From: Alkalibacillus silvisoli
GTDB lineage: Bacteria; Bacillota; Bacilli; Bacillales; Alkalibacillaceae
NCBI RefSeq assembly: GCF_039521975.1
Contig: NZ_BAAACZ010000009.1
Location: 186,001 to 250,000, forward strand
Direction of reading: 5' to 3'
Length of the DNA: 64,000 nucleotides
Numbering within the stretch: the stretch's first letter is position 1; every line of letters starts with the position of its first letter. The notes under the pieces were generated by a model. The model searched no databases and had not been told where the DNA came from. It was given only the letters and a program-made list of their open reading frames with translations. The position numbers and the translations under genes are program-made. Of this stretch, positions 49,528 to 58,855 are shown piece by piece.

Positions 49528-50706
49528 ATGAATGCACAAGCTGTTTATATACACATTCCATTTTGTCATGAAATTTGCCATTACTGTGATTTTGCCAAAA
49601 TGTATTATCATGAGGAAATCGCAGATTCATATTTAGAGTCTTTAGACAAAGAAATAGGGATGTATATTAAAAATACACGAGCGATCGTACGTACTATTTA
49701 TATTGGTGGTGGTACACCAACTAGTTTAAACGAGAAGCAATTAGAGAGGTTATTTCAAATTATATCTTCTTACTTTAATATCAACGAGATAGAAGAATAT
49801 ACGATTGAAGCGAACCCAGGGGAATTCCAAGAAGGCCATGTACAGCTTATGGCTCAATATGGTGTGAACCGAGTTTCTTTAGGAGTTCAAGTATTAGATA
49901 ACGATTATTTAACTGAGCTTAACAGAATTCACTCTGTAGAAGATGTCGATCGTTCTGTCTCAATGTTACAGAGTTATGGGTTGAATAATATTAGCATGGA
50001 TTTTATTTACGCTTTACCCAATCAATCACTAGAGCATTTCCAAAGTACATTAAAACAAGCTTTATCCTATGACTTACCTCATTATTCTTCATACGCCTTG
50101 CAAATTGAGCCAAAAACGGTATTTTACATGCGTTATCAAAAAGGGAAATTATCAAAGCCTAAAGAGGAAGAAGAGGCTAAGATGTTTCATGCGTTAATTG
50201 ACTTAATGGCAGCTCATGGCCTAAACCATTATGAAATTAGCAATTTCTCAAAGCCAGGTTATGAAAGTAAACATAATTTAACATATTGGGATAATGTGCC
50301 TTATTATGCTTTTGGTGCAGGTGCTCATGGTTATCTAAATGGAGAACGATACGTTAATTTACGACCTGTTAACCATTATGAAGATCAAATTAAACAAGGA
50401 GTGAAGCCTGTGCTTCATTCTGAGGAAGTACCATTAAAAGAACAAGTGGAAGAAGAAATGTTTTTAGGGTTGAGAAGACAAAGTGGTGTGTCAGACCATT
50501 TATTTAAGGAAAAGTACGGTTTTTCAATGTTTGACCTTTATAATAAAGAGATTGATTATTTACAGCAACAAGGTTGGATCAATCAGTTCGACCAAACAAT
50601 CTCGTTGACTCGAGAAGGTATGTTATTTGGTAATGATGTCTTTGCTTCATTTTTAATTGATGATGATGTTTGGAATAAGAAGTTTCCAATTGACAGTCTA
50701 TCTTGA
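49528..50706 (+). CDS. hemW: HemW, radical SAM heme chaperone (HemN-like)
   Basis: 392 residues. The radical SAM site is CHEICHYCDF (C-x3-C-x2-C, about 15-22), followed by YIGGGTPTSL, EANPGEF and GVNRVSLGVQVLDN. The CNPF-type motif and length differ from true HemN coproporphyrinogen dehydrogenase, so the heme-chaperone name HemW fits better, although B. subtilis databases have used hemN. ATG 49528 is preceded by GAGTAGGG; an upstream ATG at 49489 lies in the lepA terminator and has no SD. Confidence 0.92.
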   Translation: MNAQAVYIHIPFCHEICHYCDFAKMYYHEEIADSYLESLDKEIGMYIKNTRAIVRTIYIGGGTPTSLNEKQLERLFQIISSYFNINEIEEYTIEANPGEFQEGHVQLMAQYGVNRVSLGVQVLDNDYLTELNRIHSVEDVDRSVSMLQSYGLNNISMDFIYALPNQSLEHFQSTLKQALSYDLPHYSSYALQIEPKTVFYMRYQKGKLSKPKEEEEAKMFHALIDLMAAHGLNHYEISNFSKPGYESKHNLTYWDNVPYYAFGAGAHGYLNGERYVNLRPVNHYEDQIKQGVKPVLHSEEVPLKEQVEEEMFLGLRRQSGVSDHLFKEKYGFSMFDLYNKEIDYLQQQGWINQFDQTISLTREGMLFGNDVFASFLIDDDVWNKKFPIDSLS

Positions 50707-50732
50707 TTTTGATAATTTAATATTAGTATTAG
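50703..50732 (+). promoter_or_regulatory. Promoter of the hrcA-dnaK operon
   Basis: TTGATT (50703-50708), an 18-base spacer and TATTAG (50727-50732). The -10 overlaps the CIRCE operator. Confidence 0.6.
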
Positions 50733-50755
50733 CACTCAAGAGTGGTGAGTGCTAA
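50729..50755 (+). promoter_or_regulatory. CIRCE operator (HrcA binding site)
   Basis: Perfect TTAGCACTC-N9-GAGTGCTAA. HrcA bound here represses the operon; heat titrates GroE and releases repression. Confidence 0.97.
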
Positions 50756-50769
50756 CAGGGGTGATGCAC

Positions 50770-51798
50770 ATGCTTACAGAACGTCAGGCATTAATATTAC
50801 AAGTCATTATTGATGAGTTTATCGAAACAGCCCAACCAATAGGGTCAAGGAACATTGCGAAGAAAGAACACATTTCTTACAGCCCAGCTACTATTCGTAA
50901 TGATATGGCCGATTTGGAAGAAGAAGGATTTTTAACGAAGACGCATAGCTCATCAGGACGAGTCCCCTCTGAAAAGGGTTATCGATTTTATGTTGACCAT
51001 ATTATGTCACCATTTAATCTGTCTAGTGATGAAGTGCGCCTGATTCAATCTCAATTCGATGAAAGAATGATTGAGATGGAGAAAGTTATGCAAAACTCCG
51101 CCCACATTTTGTCTGATCTTACTCAATACACCACTTTGGTTTTAGGGCCAGAAGTTTATGAGACGAAACTTAAGCAATTACAAATTGTTCCGATTAACAA
51201 ACAATCAGCAATCGCAATTCTAGTAACGGATACAGGGCATGTGGAGCATCGTTCTTTCGCTGTTCCATCAACCATTGACCATTCTGATTTAGAGAAGGTC
51301 GTCAATATTTTAAATGAAAAGTTGGTTGGCGTACCGATTATTTATTTAGATCGTATGATTGAAAGTGAAGTCATCGACCTTTTAAATCGATACACATCCA
51401 ATTTTCAAAAGTCTTATGATTTAATCCAGCAAGCCTTATTTAATCATCAGACATCCAGTTTATACGTGAGTGGTAAGTCGAATATTTTAATGCAACCAGA
51501 ATTCAATGATATTGAGAAGGCACGTTCTTTATTTAATATTATGGAAAGTGAGGAAACAATCACTCCATTATTAAAAGCAAGCGAAGAAGGAATGCATATC
51601 TCAATAGGTCAAGAAAATGAAATTGAAGCTATGAATAACTGCACTTTAATTACAGCGACTTACTCAATTGGTGAGAATCAAATAGGTACGATTGCCTTAC
51701 TAGGGCCAATACGTATGGAATATGCAAAAGCTGTATCTTTATTGGATTTATGGTCAAACAACATGAGTCAATCACTGCATAATTGGTTTAAAGACTAA
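50770..51798 (+). CDS. hrcA: Heat-inducible transcription repressor HrcA
   Basis: 342 residues: an N-terminal winged helix (LTERQALILQVIIDEFIETAQPIGSRNIAKK, SPATIRNDMADLEEEGFLTKTHSSSGRVPSEKGYRFYV) and a GAF-like dimerisation domain. It binds the CIRCE site just upstream, giving autoregulation with grpE, dnaK and dnaJ. ATG 50770 lies after AGGGGTGAT; earlier in-frame codons overlap the CIRCE element or SD. Confidence 0.96.
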   Translation: MLTERQALILQVIIDEFIETAQPIGSRNIAKKEHISYSPATIRNDMADLEEEGFLTKTHSSSGRVPSEKGYRFYVDHIMSPFNLSSDEVRLIQSQFDERMIEMEKVMQNSAHILSDLTQYTTLVLGPEVYETKLKQLQIVPINKQSAIAILVTDTGHVEHRSFAVPSTIDHSDLEKVVNILNEKLVGVPIIYLDRMIESEVIDLLNRYTSNFQKSYDLIQQALFNHQTSSLYVSGKSNILMQPEFNDIEKARSLFNIMESEETITPLLKASEEGMHISIGQENEIEAMNNCTLITATYSIGENQIGTIALLGPIRMEYAKAVSLLDLWSNNMSQSLHNWFKD

Positions 51799-51827
51799 TA
51801 TTGCGGGAAAAATGGATTATGTCTAAG

Positions 51828-51873
51828 TTGACTATATTCACTTGGCGAATGTATAAAATTCGTCAAGTTTCTT
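51828..51873 (+). promoter_or_regulatory. Hairpin overlapping a possible internal promoter between hrcA and grpE
   Basis: CTTGGCGAAT and ATTCGTCAAG pair (51841-51867), followed by TTTCTT, which is terminator-like. TTGACT (51828-51833), an 18-base spacer and TATAAA (51852-51857) form a plausible promoter whose -10 lies in the hairpin loop. Confidence 0.5.
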
Positions 51874-51954
51874 AACGTTTAGGTTTTGTTTTAACTCATG
51901 AAGTGGTATATTTAACAATTGGAAAAAGCAATGATCTAATAGGGGGTGACTGTA

Positions 51955-52554
51955 ATGGATGAACGAGTTAATAATCAAGAAGAAGTGAAAACTGATGAAG
52001 TAACTGAAGAGAGACCAAATGAAGCTCAAGATTCAGATTCTGAGGTAACTGAAGAAGGACAAGTAGCTGAGGGTCAACAAGAGCATACTGATGAAATTAG
52101 TGAAGGTTCAGAAGTTGAACAATTAAATCAGGAAAAAGAAGCTCTTCAAGAGAAACTCGCTAGACTGCAAGCTGACTTTGATAACTTCCGTCGTCGTACG
52201 AAGAAAGATAAAGAGTCAGACCTAAAGTATAAAGCACAAGATATAGCTAATGACTTGATTCCTGTTGTCGACAATTTCGAGCGTGCGCTTCAAGTTGAAG
52301 TAAACGATGATAGTACACAATCATTTGCTGATGGTATAAAAATGGTTTATAACCAATTGAAGCAAGCTTTAGAGCAAAATGGGATAGAAGAAGTTGAAGC
52401 AGAGGGTGCCCAGTTTGACCCACAAAAACACCAAGCAGTGATGCAAGTAAGTGAGGAAGGTTATGAATCTAACCAAATTATTGAAGTACTTCAAAAAGGA
52501 TATCAACTAAAAGACAGAGTTATTCGACCAGCAATGGTTAAAGTAAACGAATAA
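51955..52554 (+). CDS. grpE: GrpE nucleotide exchange factor
   Basis: 199 residues: a very acidic, disordered N-terminus of about 55 residues, a long coiled coil (EVEQLNQEKEALQEKLARLQADFDNFRRRTKKD) and a C-terminal beta domain (GAQFDPQKHQAVMQVSEEG ... LKDRVIRPAMVKV). It releases ADP from DnaK. ATG 51955 is 8 bases after AGGGGG; GTG 51946 sits within the SD. Confidence 0.96.
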   Translation: MDERVNNQEEVKTDEVTEERPNEAQDSDSEVTEEGQVAEGQQEHTDEISEGSEVEQLNQEKEALQEKLARLQADFDNFRRRTKKDKESDLKYKAQDIANDLIPVVDNFERALQVEVNDDSTQSFADGIKMVYNQLKQALEQNGIEEVEAEGAQFDPQKHQAVMQVSEEGYESNQIIEVLQKGYQLKDRVIRPAMVKVNE

Positions 52555-52597
52555 AAAAACAAAAGGATTTCTTAATATAAAGGAGGATGTTTTACTT

Positions 52598-54421
52598 ATG
52601 AGTAAAATAATCGGTATTGATTTAGGTACAACAAACTCATGTGTATCGGTAATGGAAGGTGGGGAATCAAAGGTTATTCCAAACCCAGAAGGTAATCGTA
52701 CGACACCTTCAGTCGTTGCATTTAAAAATGGTGAACGTCAAGTAGGTGAAGTAGCTAAACGACAAGCAATTACGAACCCTAATACAATTCAATCAGTTAA
52801 GCGTCATATGGGTACTGACTATAAAGTTGAAATTGAAGGTAAGGAATACACGCCTCAAGAAGTTTCGGCTATTATTTTACAACATATTAAATCATACGCA
52901 GAAGATTACTTAGGTGAAGAAGTATCTAAGGCAGTTATTACGGTTCCAGCATATTTCAACGATGCAGAGCGTCAGGCGACTAAAGATTCCGGTAAAATTG
53001 CTGGATTAGAAGTTGAACGTATTATTAACGAACCGACTGCAGCTGCTTTAGCTTATGGAATTGATCAGGATCAAGATCAAACAGTACTTGTCTATGATCT
53101 TGGTGGTGGTACGTTTGACGTATCTATTCTAGATATTGGTGATGGTACATTTGAAGTAGTAGCAACAGCAGGTGACAATAAACTTGGTGGTGATGACTTT
53201 GACCAAGTAATTATTGATCATATGGTAGCTGAATTTAGAAAAGAGAATGGCATTGACCTATCTCAAGATAAAATGGCACTACAACGCTTAAAAGAAGCTG
53301 CTGAAAAAGCGAAGAAAGATTTATCAGGTGTTGCACAAACTCAAATTTCATTACCATTCATTACGGCTGGTGATGCAGGACCATTACACTTAGAAATGAA
53401 CTTAACACGCGCTAAATTTGAAGAAATTGCTTCAGAGCTAGTTGAGCGTACAATGGGACCGACTCGCCGTGCACTAAAAGATGCAGATATGTCTCCTTCA
53501 GAAATTCATCAAGCGATTCTTGTTGGCGGCTCTACTCGTATCCCAGCAGTACAAGAAGCAATTCAAAAAGAAATCGGAAAAGAACCATCTAAAGGTGTTA
53601 ACCCAGATGAAGTTGTTGCACTAGGAGCAGCTATACAAGGTGGAGTTTTACAGGGTGATGTTAAAGATGTTGTATTATTAGACGTTACTCCACTTTCATT
53701 AGGTATTGAAACAATGGGTGGCGTATTTACAAAGTTAATCGAACGTAATACAACAATCCCAACAAGTGAATCACAAGTATTCTCTACAGCTGCAGATAAC
53801 CAGCCTTCTGTAGATATTCATGTCCTACAAGGTGAGCGTGAAATGGCAGCTGATAACAAAACATTAGGTCGTTTCCAATTAAGTGATATTCCACCAGCAC
53901 CACGTGGTGTACCACAAATCGAAGTTAAGTTCGATATCGATGCTAATGGTATTGTAAACGTAAGTGCAAAAGATTTAGGTACGAATAAAGAACAATCAAT
54001 TACCATTAAGTCATCTTCAGGTCTGTCTGATGAAGAAGTTGAAGACATGGTGAAACAGGCAGAAGAGAATGCAGAAGAAGATAAAAAACGTCGTGAAGAA
54101 GTTGAACTTCGTAATGAAGCAGATCAATTAGTTTTCACAACAGATAAAACGATTACTGATCTTGGTGAAAACGTCACAGAAGAAGAAAAGCAAAAAGCTG
54201 AATCAGCAAAAGAAGAGCTTCAAAATGCACTAGAAGGCGAAGATATGGAAGCTATTAAAGAGAAGAAAGAAGCCTTAGAGCAAGAGGTTCAAAACTTATC
54301 TGTGAAAATGTATGAACAAGCACAACAACAAGCCGAGCAAGCACAAGAAAGCGAAGGTCAATCAGATGACAACGTTGTAGATGCTGAGTATGAAGAAGTT
54401 AATGAAGATGACAAGAAGTAA
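52598..54421 (+). CDS. dnaK: Chaperone DnaK (Hsp70)
   Basis: 607 residues: ATPase domain beginning KIIGIDLGTTNSCVSVMEGG, with phosphate loops VYDLGGGTFDVSIL and ILVGGSTRIPAVQ, the linker DVVLLDVTPLSLGIET, a substrate-binding beta domain and a C-terminal helical lid ending in the acidic VVDAEYEEVNEDDKK. It is the Gram-positive type, lacking part of the 24-residue insertion near the N-terminus. AAAGGAGGATG precedes the ATG. Confidence 0.98.
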   Translation: MSKIIGIDLGTTNSCVSVMEGGESKVIPNPEGNRTTPSVVAFKNGERQVGEVAKRQAITNPNTIQSVKRHMGTDYKVEIEGKEYTPQEVSAIILQHIKSYAEDYLGEEVSKAVITVPAYFNDAERQATKDSGKIAGLEVERIINEPTAAALAYGIDQDQDQTVLVYDLGGGTFDVSILDIGDGTFEVVATAGDNKLGGDDFDQVIIDHMVAEFRKENGIDLSQDKMALQRLKEAAEKAKKDLSGVAQTQISLPFITAGDAGPLHLEMNLTRAKFEEIASELVERTMGPTRRALKDADMSPSEIHQAILVGGSTRIPAVQEAIQKEIGKEPSKGVNPDEVVALGAAIQGGVLQGDVKDVVLLDVTPLSLGIETMGGVFTKLIERNTTIPTSESQVFSTAADNQPSVDIHVLQGEREMAADNKTLGRFQLSDIPPAPRGVPQIEVKFDIDANGIVNVSAKDLGTNKEQSITIKSSSGLSDEEVEDMVKQAEENAEEDKKRREEVELRNEADQLVFTTDKTITDLGENVTEEEKQKAESAKEELQNALEGEDMEAIKEKKEALEQEVQNLSVKMYEQAQQQAEQAQESEGQSDDNVVDAEYEEVNEDDKK

Positions 54422-54437
54422 TTGAAGTCAATGTTCA

Positions 54438-54480
54438 AAAGTCAAAGTCAAGAACAAGTATTACTTGGCTTTGACTTTAT
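54438..54480 (+). terminator. Hairpin between dnaK and dnaJ (partial terminator)
   Basis: AAAGTCAAAGTCAAG and CTTGGCTTTGACTTT pair over 15 positions (one wobble) around AACAAGTATTA, with only ATTTAT after. It could lower dnaJ expression or stabilise the dnaK message. A weak promoter (TTGCAG 54518, TATTAT 54542) lies between it and dnaJ. Confidence 0.65.
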
Positions 54481-54585
54481 TTATGATTGCTATAAGTGGA
54501 CGGTCACTTATGGATAATTGCAGGAAACGCAATTAGAATGTTATTATAAACTTTATGCGAGAAGATACGGGAGTGTGGTCTTCAA

Positions 54586-55698
54586 TTGAGTAAACGAGAT
54601 TATTATGATGTATTAGGTGTGTCAAAGGACGCATCAAAAGATGAAATTAAAAAAGCATATAGAAAACTAGCAAGGCAATATCACCCTGATGTAAGCGAAG
54701 AAGCAAATGCTGCAGACAAATTTAAAGAAGCTAAAGAAGCTTATGAAACATTAAGTAATGAACAAAAACGCCAGCAATATGACCGCTTCGGCCATGCTGG
54801 TGCTCAGCAAGGTCAAGGGTTTGGTGGAGCAGAAGGCTTTGGCGATTTCGGTGATATTTTCGACATGTTCTTTGGTGGTGGAGGTAGAAGAGACCCGAAT
54901 GCCCCAAGACAAGGTCAAGATCTTCAATATACTATGGAAATAGAGTTTGAGGAAGCTGTATTTGGTAAAGAAACGACCATTCACCTTCCTAAAGAAGAAA
55001 AATGTGAAACGTGTGATGGATCGGGTGCTAAACCTGGTGCTACAGTATCAACTTGTTCGCACTGTAATGGAGCGGGCCAAATGAATGTTGAACAAAATAC
55101 ACCATTTGGTCGTGTTGTTAATAGAAGAGTATGTAATCACTGTTCAGGAACAGGACAATTTGTTGAAGAAAAATGTTCGACTTGTGGTGGTGCAGGGAAT
55201 GTTAAAAAGCGTAAGAAAATTGATATTAACATCCCTGGTGGTATTGAAGATGGACAGCAAATAAGAGTATCTGCTCAGGGTGGACCTGGAGTGAATGGTG
55301 GCCCTCCTGGAGATTTATTTGTTGTTGTACGCGTGAAACGACATGAATTTTTTGAGCGTGATGGCGATGATATCTTATGCGAAATCCCAATTACGTTCAC
55401 ACAAGCAACATTAGGTGATGAGCTTGAAGTGCCGACTGTACATGGGCGGGTTAAATTAAAAATCCCAGCCGGTACTCAAACAGGTACTCATTTCCGCTTG
55501 AAAGGTAAAGGAGCACCTAATGTCCATGGCTATGGTCAAGGTGATCAACATATTCTTGTAAAGGTTATGGTTCCTAAAAGCATAAATGATCGTCAAAAAG
55601 AATTGCTGCGTGAATTCCATGAATTAAGTGGTGAAGATTCTTTAGATGAACAACAAGATAGTCTATTCAAGCGTTTTAAAAGGGCTTTTAAAGGTTAA
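54586..55698 (+). CDS. dnaJ: Chaperone DnaJ (Hsp40, type I)
   Basis: 370 residues in type I order: J domain with YHPDVSEEA (HPD at about 33-35), a Gly/Phe-rich linker (FGGAEGFGDFGDIFDMFFGGGG), four CxxCxGxG zinc motifs (CETCDGSG, CSHCNGAG, CNHCSGTG, CSTCGGAG) and two C-terminal beta domains. It delivers clients to DnaK. Translation starts at TTG 54586; GGGAGTGTGG lies about 10 bases upstream. Confidence 0.97.
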   Translation: MSKRDYYDVLGVSKDASKDEIKKAYRKLARQYHPDVSEEANAADKFKEAKEAYETLSNEQKRQQYDRFGHAGAQQGQGFGGAEGFGDFGDIFDMFFGGGGRRDPNAPRQGQDLQYTMEIEFEEAVFGKETTIHLPKEEKCETCDGSGAKPGATVSTCSHCNGAGQMNVEQNTPFGRVVNRRVCNHCSGTGQFVEEKCSTCGGAGNVKKRKKIDINIPGGIEDGQQIRVSAQGGPGVNGGPPGDLFVVVRVKRHEFFERDGDDILCEIPITFTQATLGDELEVPTVHGRVKLKIPAGTQTGTHFRLKGKGAPNVHGYGQGDQHILVKVMVPKSINDRQKELLREFHELSGEDSLDEQQDSLFKRFKRAFKG

Positions 55699-55725
55699 TA
55701 AAATATTAAAGCGAGTTGATGGTAC

Positions 55726-56667
55726 GTGAAATGGTCTGAAATAAAGATTCATACCACTAATGAAGCAATTGAACCAATTTCGAATATTCTTCATGAATCT
55801 GGTGCGAGTGGCGTGGTTATTGAAGATCGTCAAGATTTGTTTCAAGAAAGGTCTACACTTTATGGCACAATCTATGATTTAGACCCAAGTAATTATCCTG
55901 AGGAAGGCGTTTATATTAAAGCTTATTTACCTGTTAATAGCTTTTTAGGTGAGACTGTAGAAGAAGTTAAACAGGCTATTAACAACCTTGTTAAGTTTGA
56001 TATTGATATCGGAAAGAATAATGTTACAATTTCTGAGATTAACGAAGAGGAATGGGCAACAGCTTGGAAGAAATACTATAAGCCTGTCAAAATCTCAGAA
56101 AAAATTACCATTATACCAACTTGGGAAGAGTATGAGCCGGTAAGTAGTGACGAAATTATTATTGAATTAGACCCTGGGATGGCTTTTGGAACGGGAACAC
56201 ATCCGACAACGGTACTAAGTTTACAAGCACTTGAGCGCTATATTAACAAAGGAGATACCGTGATAGATGTTGGCTCAGGTTCTGGTGTCTTATCAATTGC
56301 ATCAGCTTTACTTGGTTCTATTAATGTTAAAGCGTTTGATTTAGATGATGTAGCTGTTAAAAGCACAACCATTAACACTAAATTAAACCGTGTCCATGAA
56401 TATGTTGAATCAAAACAGAATGATTTATTAAAAAACATTGAAACCAAAGCAGATGTCATTGTTTCAAATATTTTAGCTGAAATAATCGTGCAAACAACTA
56501 AAGAGGCATTCGACTTAATTAAACCGGGTGGTTATTTTATTACATCTGGTATCATTAAAGGTAAAAAAGAATTAGTGAAATCTGATTTAGAACAGCAAGG
56601 GTTTAACATACTAGAAGTAAACCAAATGGAAGATTGGATCTCAATCATCGCTAAGAAGCCAGAATAA
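55726..56667 (+). CDS. prmA: Ribosomal protein L11 methyltransferase
   Basis: 313 residues. The N-terminal L11-binding domain is followed by LDPGMAFGTGTHPTTVLSLQAL (about 143-164), the SAM loop TVIDVGSGSGVLSIASALLG and the catalytic-site VSNILAEIIVQ. It trimethylates uL11. GTG 55726 is the start; the SD is weak, so coupling to dnaJ is likely. It follows dnaJ in B. subtilis too (yqeT). Confidence 0.95.
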   Translation: MKWSEIKIHTTNEAIEPISNILHESGASGVVIEDRQDLFQERSTLYGTIYDLDPSNYPEEGVYIKAYLPVNSFLGETVEEVKQAINNLVKFDIDIGKNNVTISEINEEEWATAWKKYYKPVKISEKITIIPTWEEYEPVSSDEIIIELDPGMAFGTGTHPTTVLSLQALERYINKGDTVIDVGSGSGVLSIASALLGSINVKAFDLDDVAVKSTTINTKLNRVHEYVESKQNDLLKNIETKADVIVSNILAEIIVQTTKEAFDLIKPGGYFITSGIIKGKKELVKSDLEQQGFNILEVNQMEDWISIIAKKPE

Positions 56668-56679
56668 TGAGGAATTTAC

Positions 56680-57447
56680 ATGCAACGATATTTTATCCCA
56701 GAGAATCAATGGCAATTGCCTAATGATCGTTTAATTATTAAAAATGACGATTATCATCACATTGTAAACGTCATGAGAATGCAAATAGATGATGAGTTCA
56801 TTTGTTGCGATCCTAGTGAACAAAGCTATCTTGTTAAAATAGTAGAAATTGTTGACAGTGATAAAACAATTCATGGTGAGATTGTTAAACCACTAGATGA
56901 ACAAAATGAATTACCGGTAAATGTTACGATAGCTTATGGTTTACCTAAAGGTGATAAGCTAGACTTAGTTGTCCAAAAAGGTACTGAACTTGGCATGCGT
57001 GAATTAATTCCTTTAAAGATGGACCGTTCAGTTGTAAAGTGGGATGAGAAAAAAGCCGACAAAAAAATTCAAAGATTACAAAAAATCGCGAAGGAAGCTG
57101 GTGAACAGTCTCATAGGCAAACTGTTCCATCAATTGGAAGCCTTCAAAATTTAAGGTCGCTTTTACAAGATCGAACCTTTGATCAAATTATGGTAGCCAG
57201 TGAATATGAAGCTAAAAGTTTAGAGAATAAGGATAATTCGTTCGCTCATACGATTGAACATTTTAATGAAGGTGATGATGTGTTAGTCATAGTTGGCCCA
57301 GAAGGTGGTATTTCTGAAGCTGAATTACAGCTGTGCCAAGAAGAAGACGTGACACCAATTAGACTGGGACCAAGAATCTTAAGAAGTGAAACGGCCCCAC
57401 TATACATTTTATCTGCTCTTTCTTTTTATCTTGAAGAATGGAGGTGA
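56680..57447 (+). CDS. rsmE: 16S rRNA m3U1498 methyltransferase
   Basis: 255 residues of the SPOUT family: an N-terminal PUA-like domain (DDYHHIVNVMRMQIDDEFICCDPS) and the knotted C-terminal SAM site VLVIVGPEGGISEAELQLC and LGPRILRSETAPLYILSALSFYLE. It methylates U1498 (E. coli numbering) of 16S rRNA. The end overlaps the upstream SD of mtaB (GGAGGTGA lies within its last codons), so translation is coupled. Confidence 0.95.
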   Translation: MQRYFIPENQWQLPNDRLIIKNDDYHHIVNVMRMQIDDEFICCDPSEQSYLVKIVEIVDSDKTIHGEIVKPLDEQNELPVNVTIAYGLPKGDKLDLVVQKGTELGMRELIPLKMDRSVVKWDEKKADKKIQRLQKIAKEAGEQSHRQTVPSIGSLQNLRSLLQDRTFDQIMVASEYEAKSLENKDNSFAHTIEHFNEGDDVLVIVGPEGGISEAELQLCQEEDVTPIRLGPRILRSETAPLYILSALSFYLEEWR

Positions 57448-57452
57448 ATAAT

Positions 57453-58808
57453 GTGACAACAGTTGCATTTCACACATTAGGTTGTAAAGTAAACCATTAT
57501 GAAACAGAAGCGATTTGGCAATTCTTTAAAGAACAGGACTATGAACGTGTTGACTTTAACCAAATTTCAGATGTCTATGTTATTAATACTTGCACGGTAA
57601 CAAACACTGGAGATAAAAAAAGTAGACAAATTATTCGTCGCGCTATTAGAAAGAATCCAGATGCTGTAATTTGTGTAACAGGATGCTATGCTCAAACATC
57701 TCCAGATGAAATTATGGAGATACCAGGTGTTGATATTGTTGTAGGTACACAAGAGCGTCGTAACATGCTCGAGTACATAGAGCGTTACAAGAAGGAACGT
57801 CAACCAATTAATGGTGTAAACAACATTATGAAAACACGTACCTTTGAAGAAATGGATGTCCCTTTCTTTACTGACCGTACTAGAGCATCTCTTAAAATCC
57901 AGGAAGGTTGTAACAATTTCTGTACTTTTTGCATCATTCCTTGGGCGAGAGGTTTAATGCGCTCTAGGCCACCAGAAGATGTAGTTAATCAAGCACAACA
58001 ATTAGTAGATGCAGGGTATAAAGAAATTGTCTTAACAGGTATTCATACTGGTGGCTATGGTGAAGATTTAAAGGATTGCAATTTGGCTGCGTTATTAAAA
58101 GACTTAGATGAAAAAGTAACAGGCTTAAAGCGTATTAGGATCTCTTCGATTGAAGCAAGTCAAATAACAGATGAGGTCATTGATATATTAGATCAGTCTG
58201 ATAAAATTGTTAGACATTTACACATTCCGCTTCAAGCTGGTTCTGATACAGTACTTAAGCGTATGCGTCGTAAATATACAATGGACTTCTATCATAGTCG
58301 CCTAGAGAAAGTTAAGCAGGCATTACCAGGCCTAGCTATTACGTCTGATGTTATCGTTGGATTTCCTGGTGAGACTGAAGAGGAATTCATGGAAACTTAT
58401 CACTCTATTCAAGAAATCGGGTTTTCTGAATTACACGTTTTCCCATATTCTATGAGAAGCGGTACGCCTGCTGCTCGTATGAAAGATCAAATTGATGACG
58501 ATACGAAAGTTGACCGCGTTCACCGTCTTATTGAGTTATCCGACCAACAAGCAAAAGAATATGCCTCTCAATATGAAGGCGAAATACTAGAGGTTATTCC
58601 TGAAGAACCTTATAAGAAAGATTCAAATAGTGGCTTATATGAGGGTTATTCAGACAACTACTTAAAAGTGGTTTTTGAATGCCCTAAAGAATTAGTCGGA
58701 CAAATTGTAAGAGTTAAGATAACTAAAGCTGGCTATCCTTATAATGAGGGACAGTTTGTTCGTGCGATGACTGATGAGAGTCATAACGAAGCTCTGAATA
58801 TTTCTTAA
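57453..58808 (+). CDS. mtaB: tRNA-t6A37 methylthiotransferase MtaB
   Basis: 451 residues, the same as B. subtilis MtaB (YqeV). The N-terminal MTTase domain holds cluster cysteines in FHTLGCKVNHYE, INTCTVT and VTGCYAQ; the radical SAM site is CNNFCTFCIIPWARG (C-x3-C-x2-C, about 147-154); a TRAM domain ends the protein. It adds a methylthio group to t6A37 in tRNAs reading ANN codons. GTG 57453 follows GGAGGTGA by 5 bases; ATG 57438 lies before that SD. Confidence 0.95.
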   Translation: MTTVAFHTLGCKVNHYETEAIWQFFKEQDYERVDFNQISDVYVINTCTVTNTGDKKSRQIIRRAIRKNPDAVICVTGCYAQTSPDEIMEIPGVDIVVGTQERRNMLEYIERYKKERQPINGVNNIMKTRTFEEMDVPFFTDRTRASLKIQEGCNNFCTFCIIPWARGLMRSRPPEDVVNQAQQLVDAGYKEIVLTGIHTGGYGEDLKDCNLAALLKDLDEKVTGLKRIRISSIEASQITDEVIDILDQSDKIVRHLHIPLQAGSDTVLKRMRRKYTMDFYHSRLEKVKQALPGLAITSDVIVGFPGETEEEFMETYHSIQEIGFSELHVFPYSMRSGTPAARMKDQIDDDTKVDRVHRLIELSDQQAKEYASQYEGEILEVIPEEPYKKDSNSGLYEGYSDNYLKVVFECPKELVGQIVRVKITKAGYPYNEGQFVRAMTDESHNEALNIS

Positions 58809-58855
58809 ACGTATTTTAACTTTTATTTGGATTTAATAATTAAGGAGAGATTACA

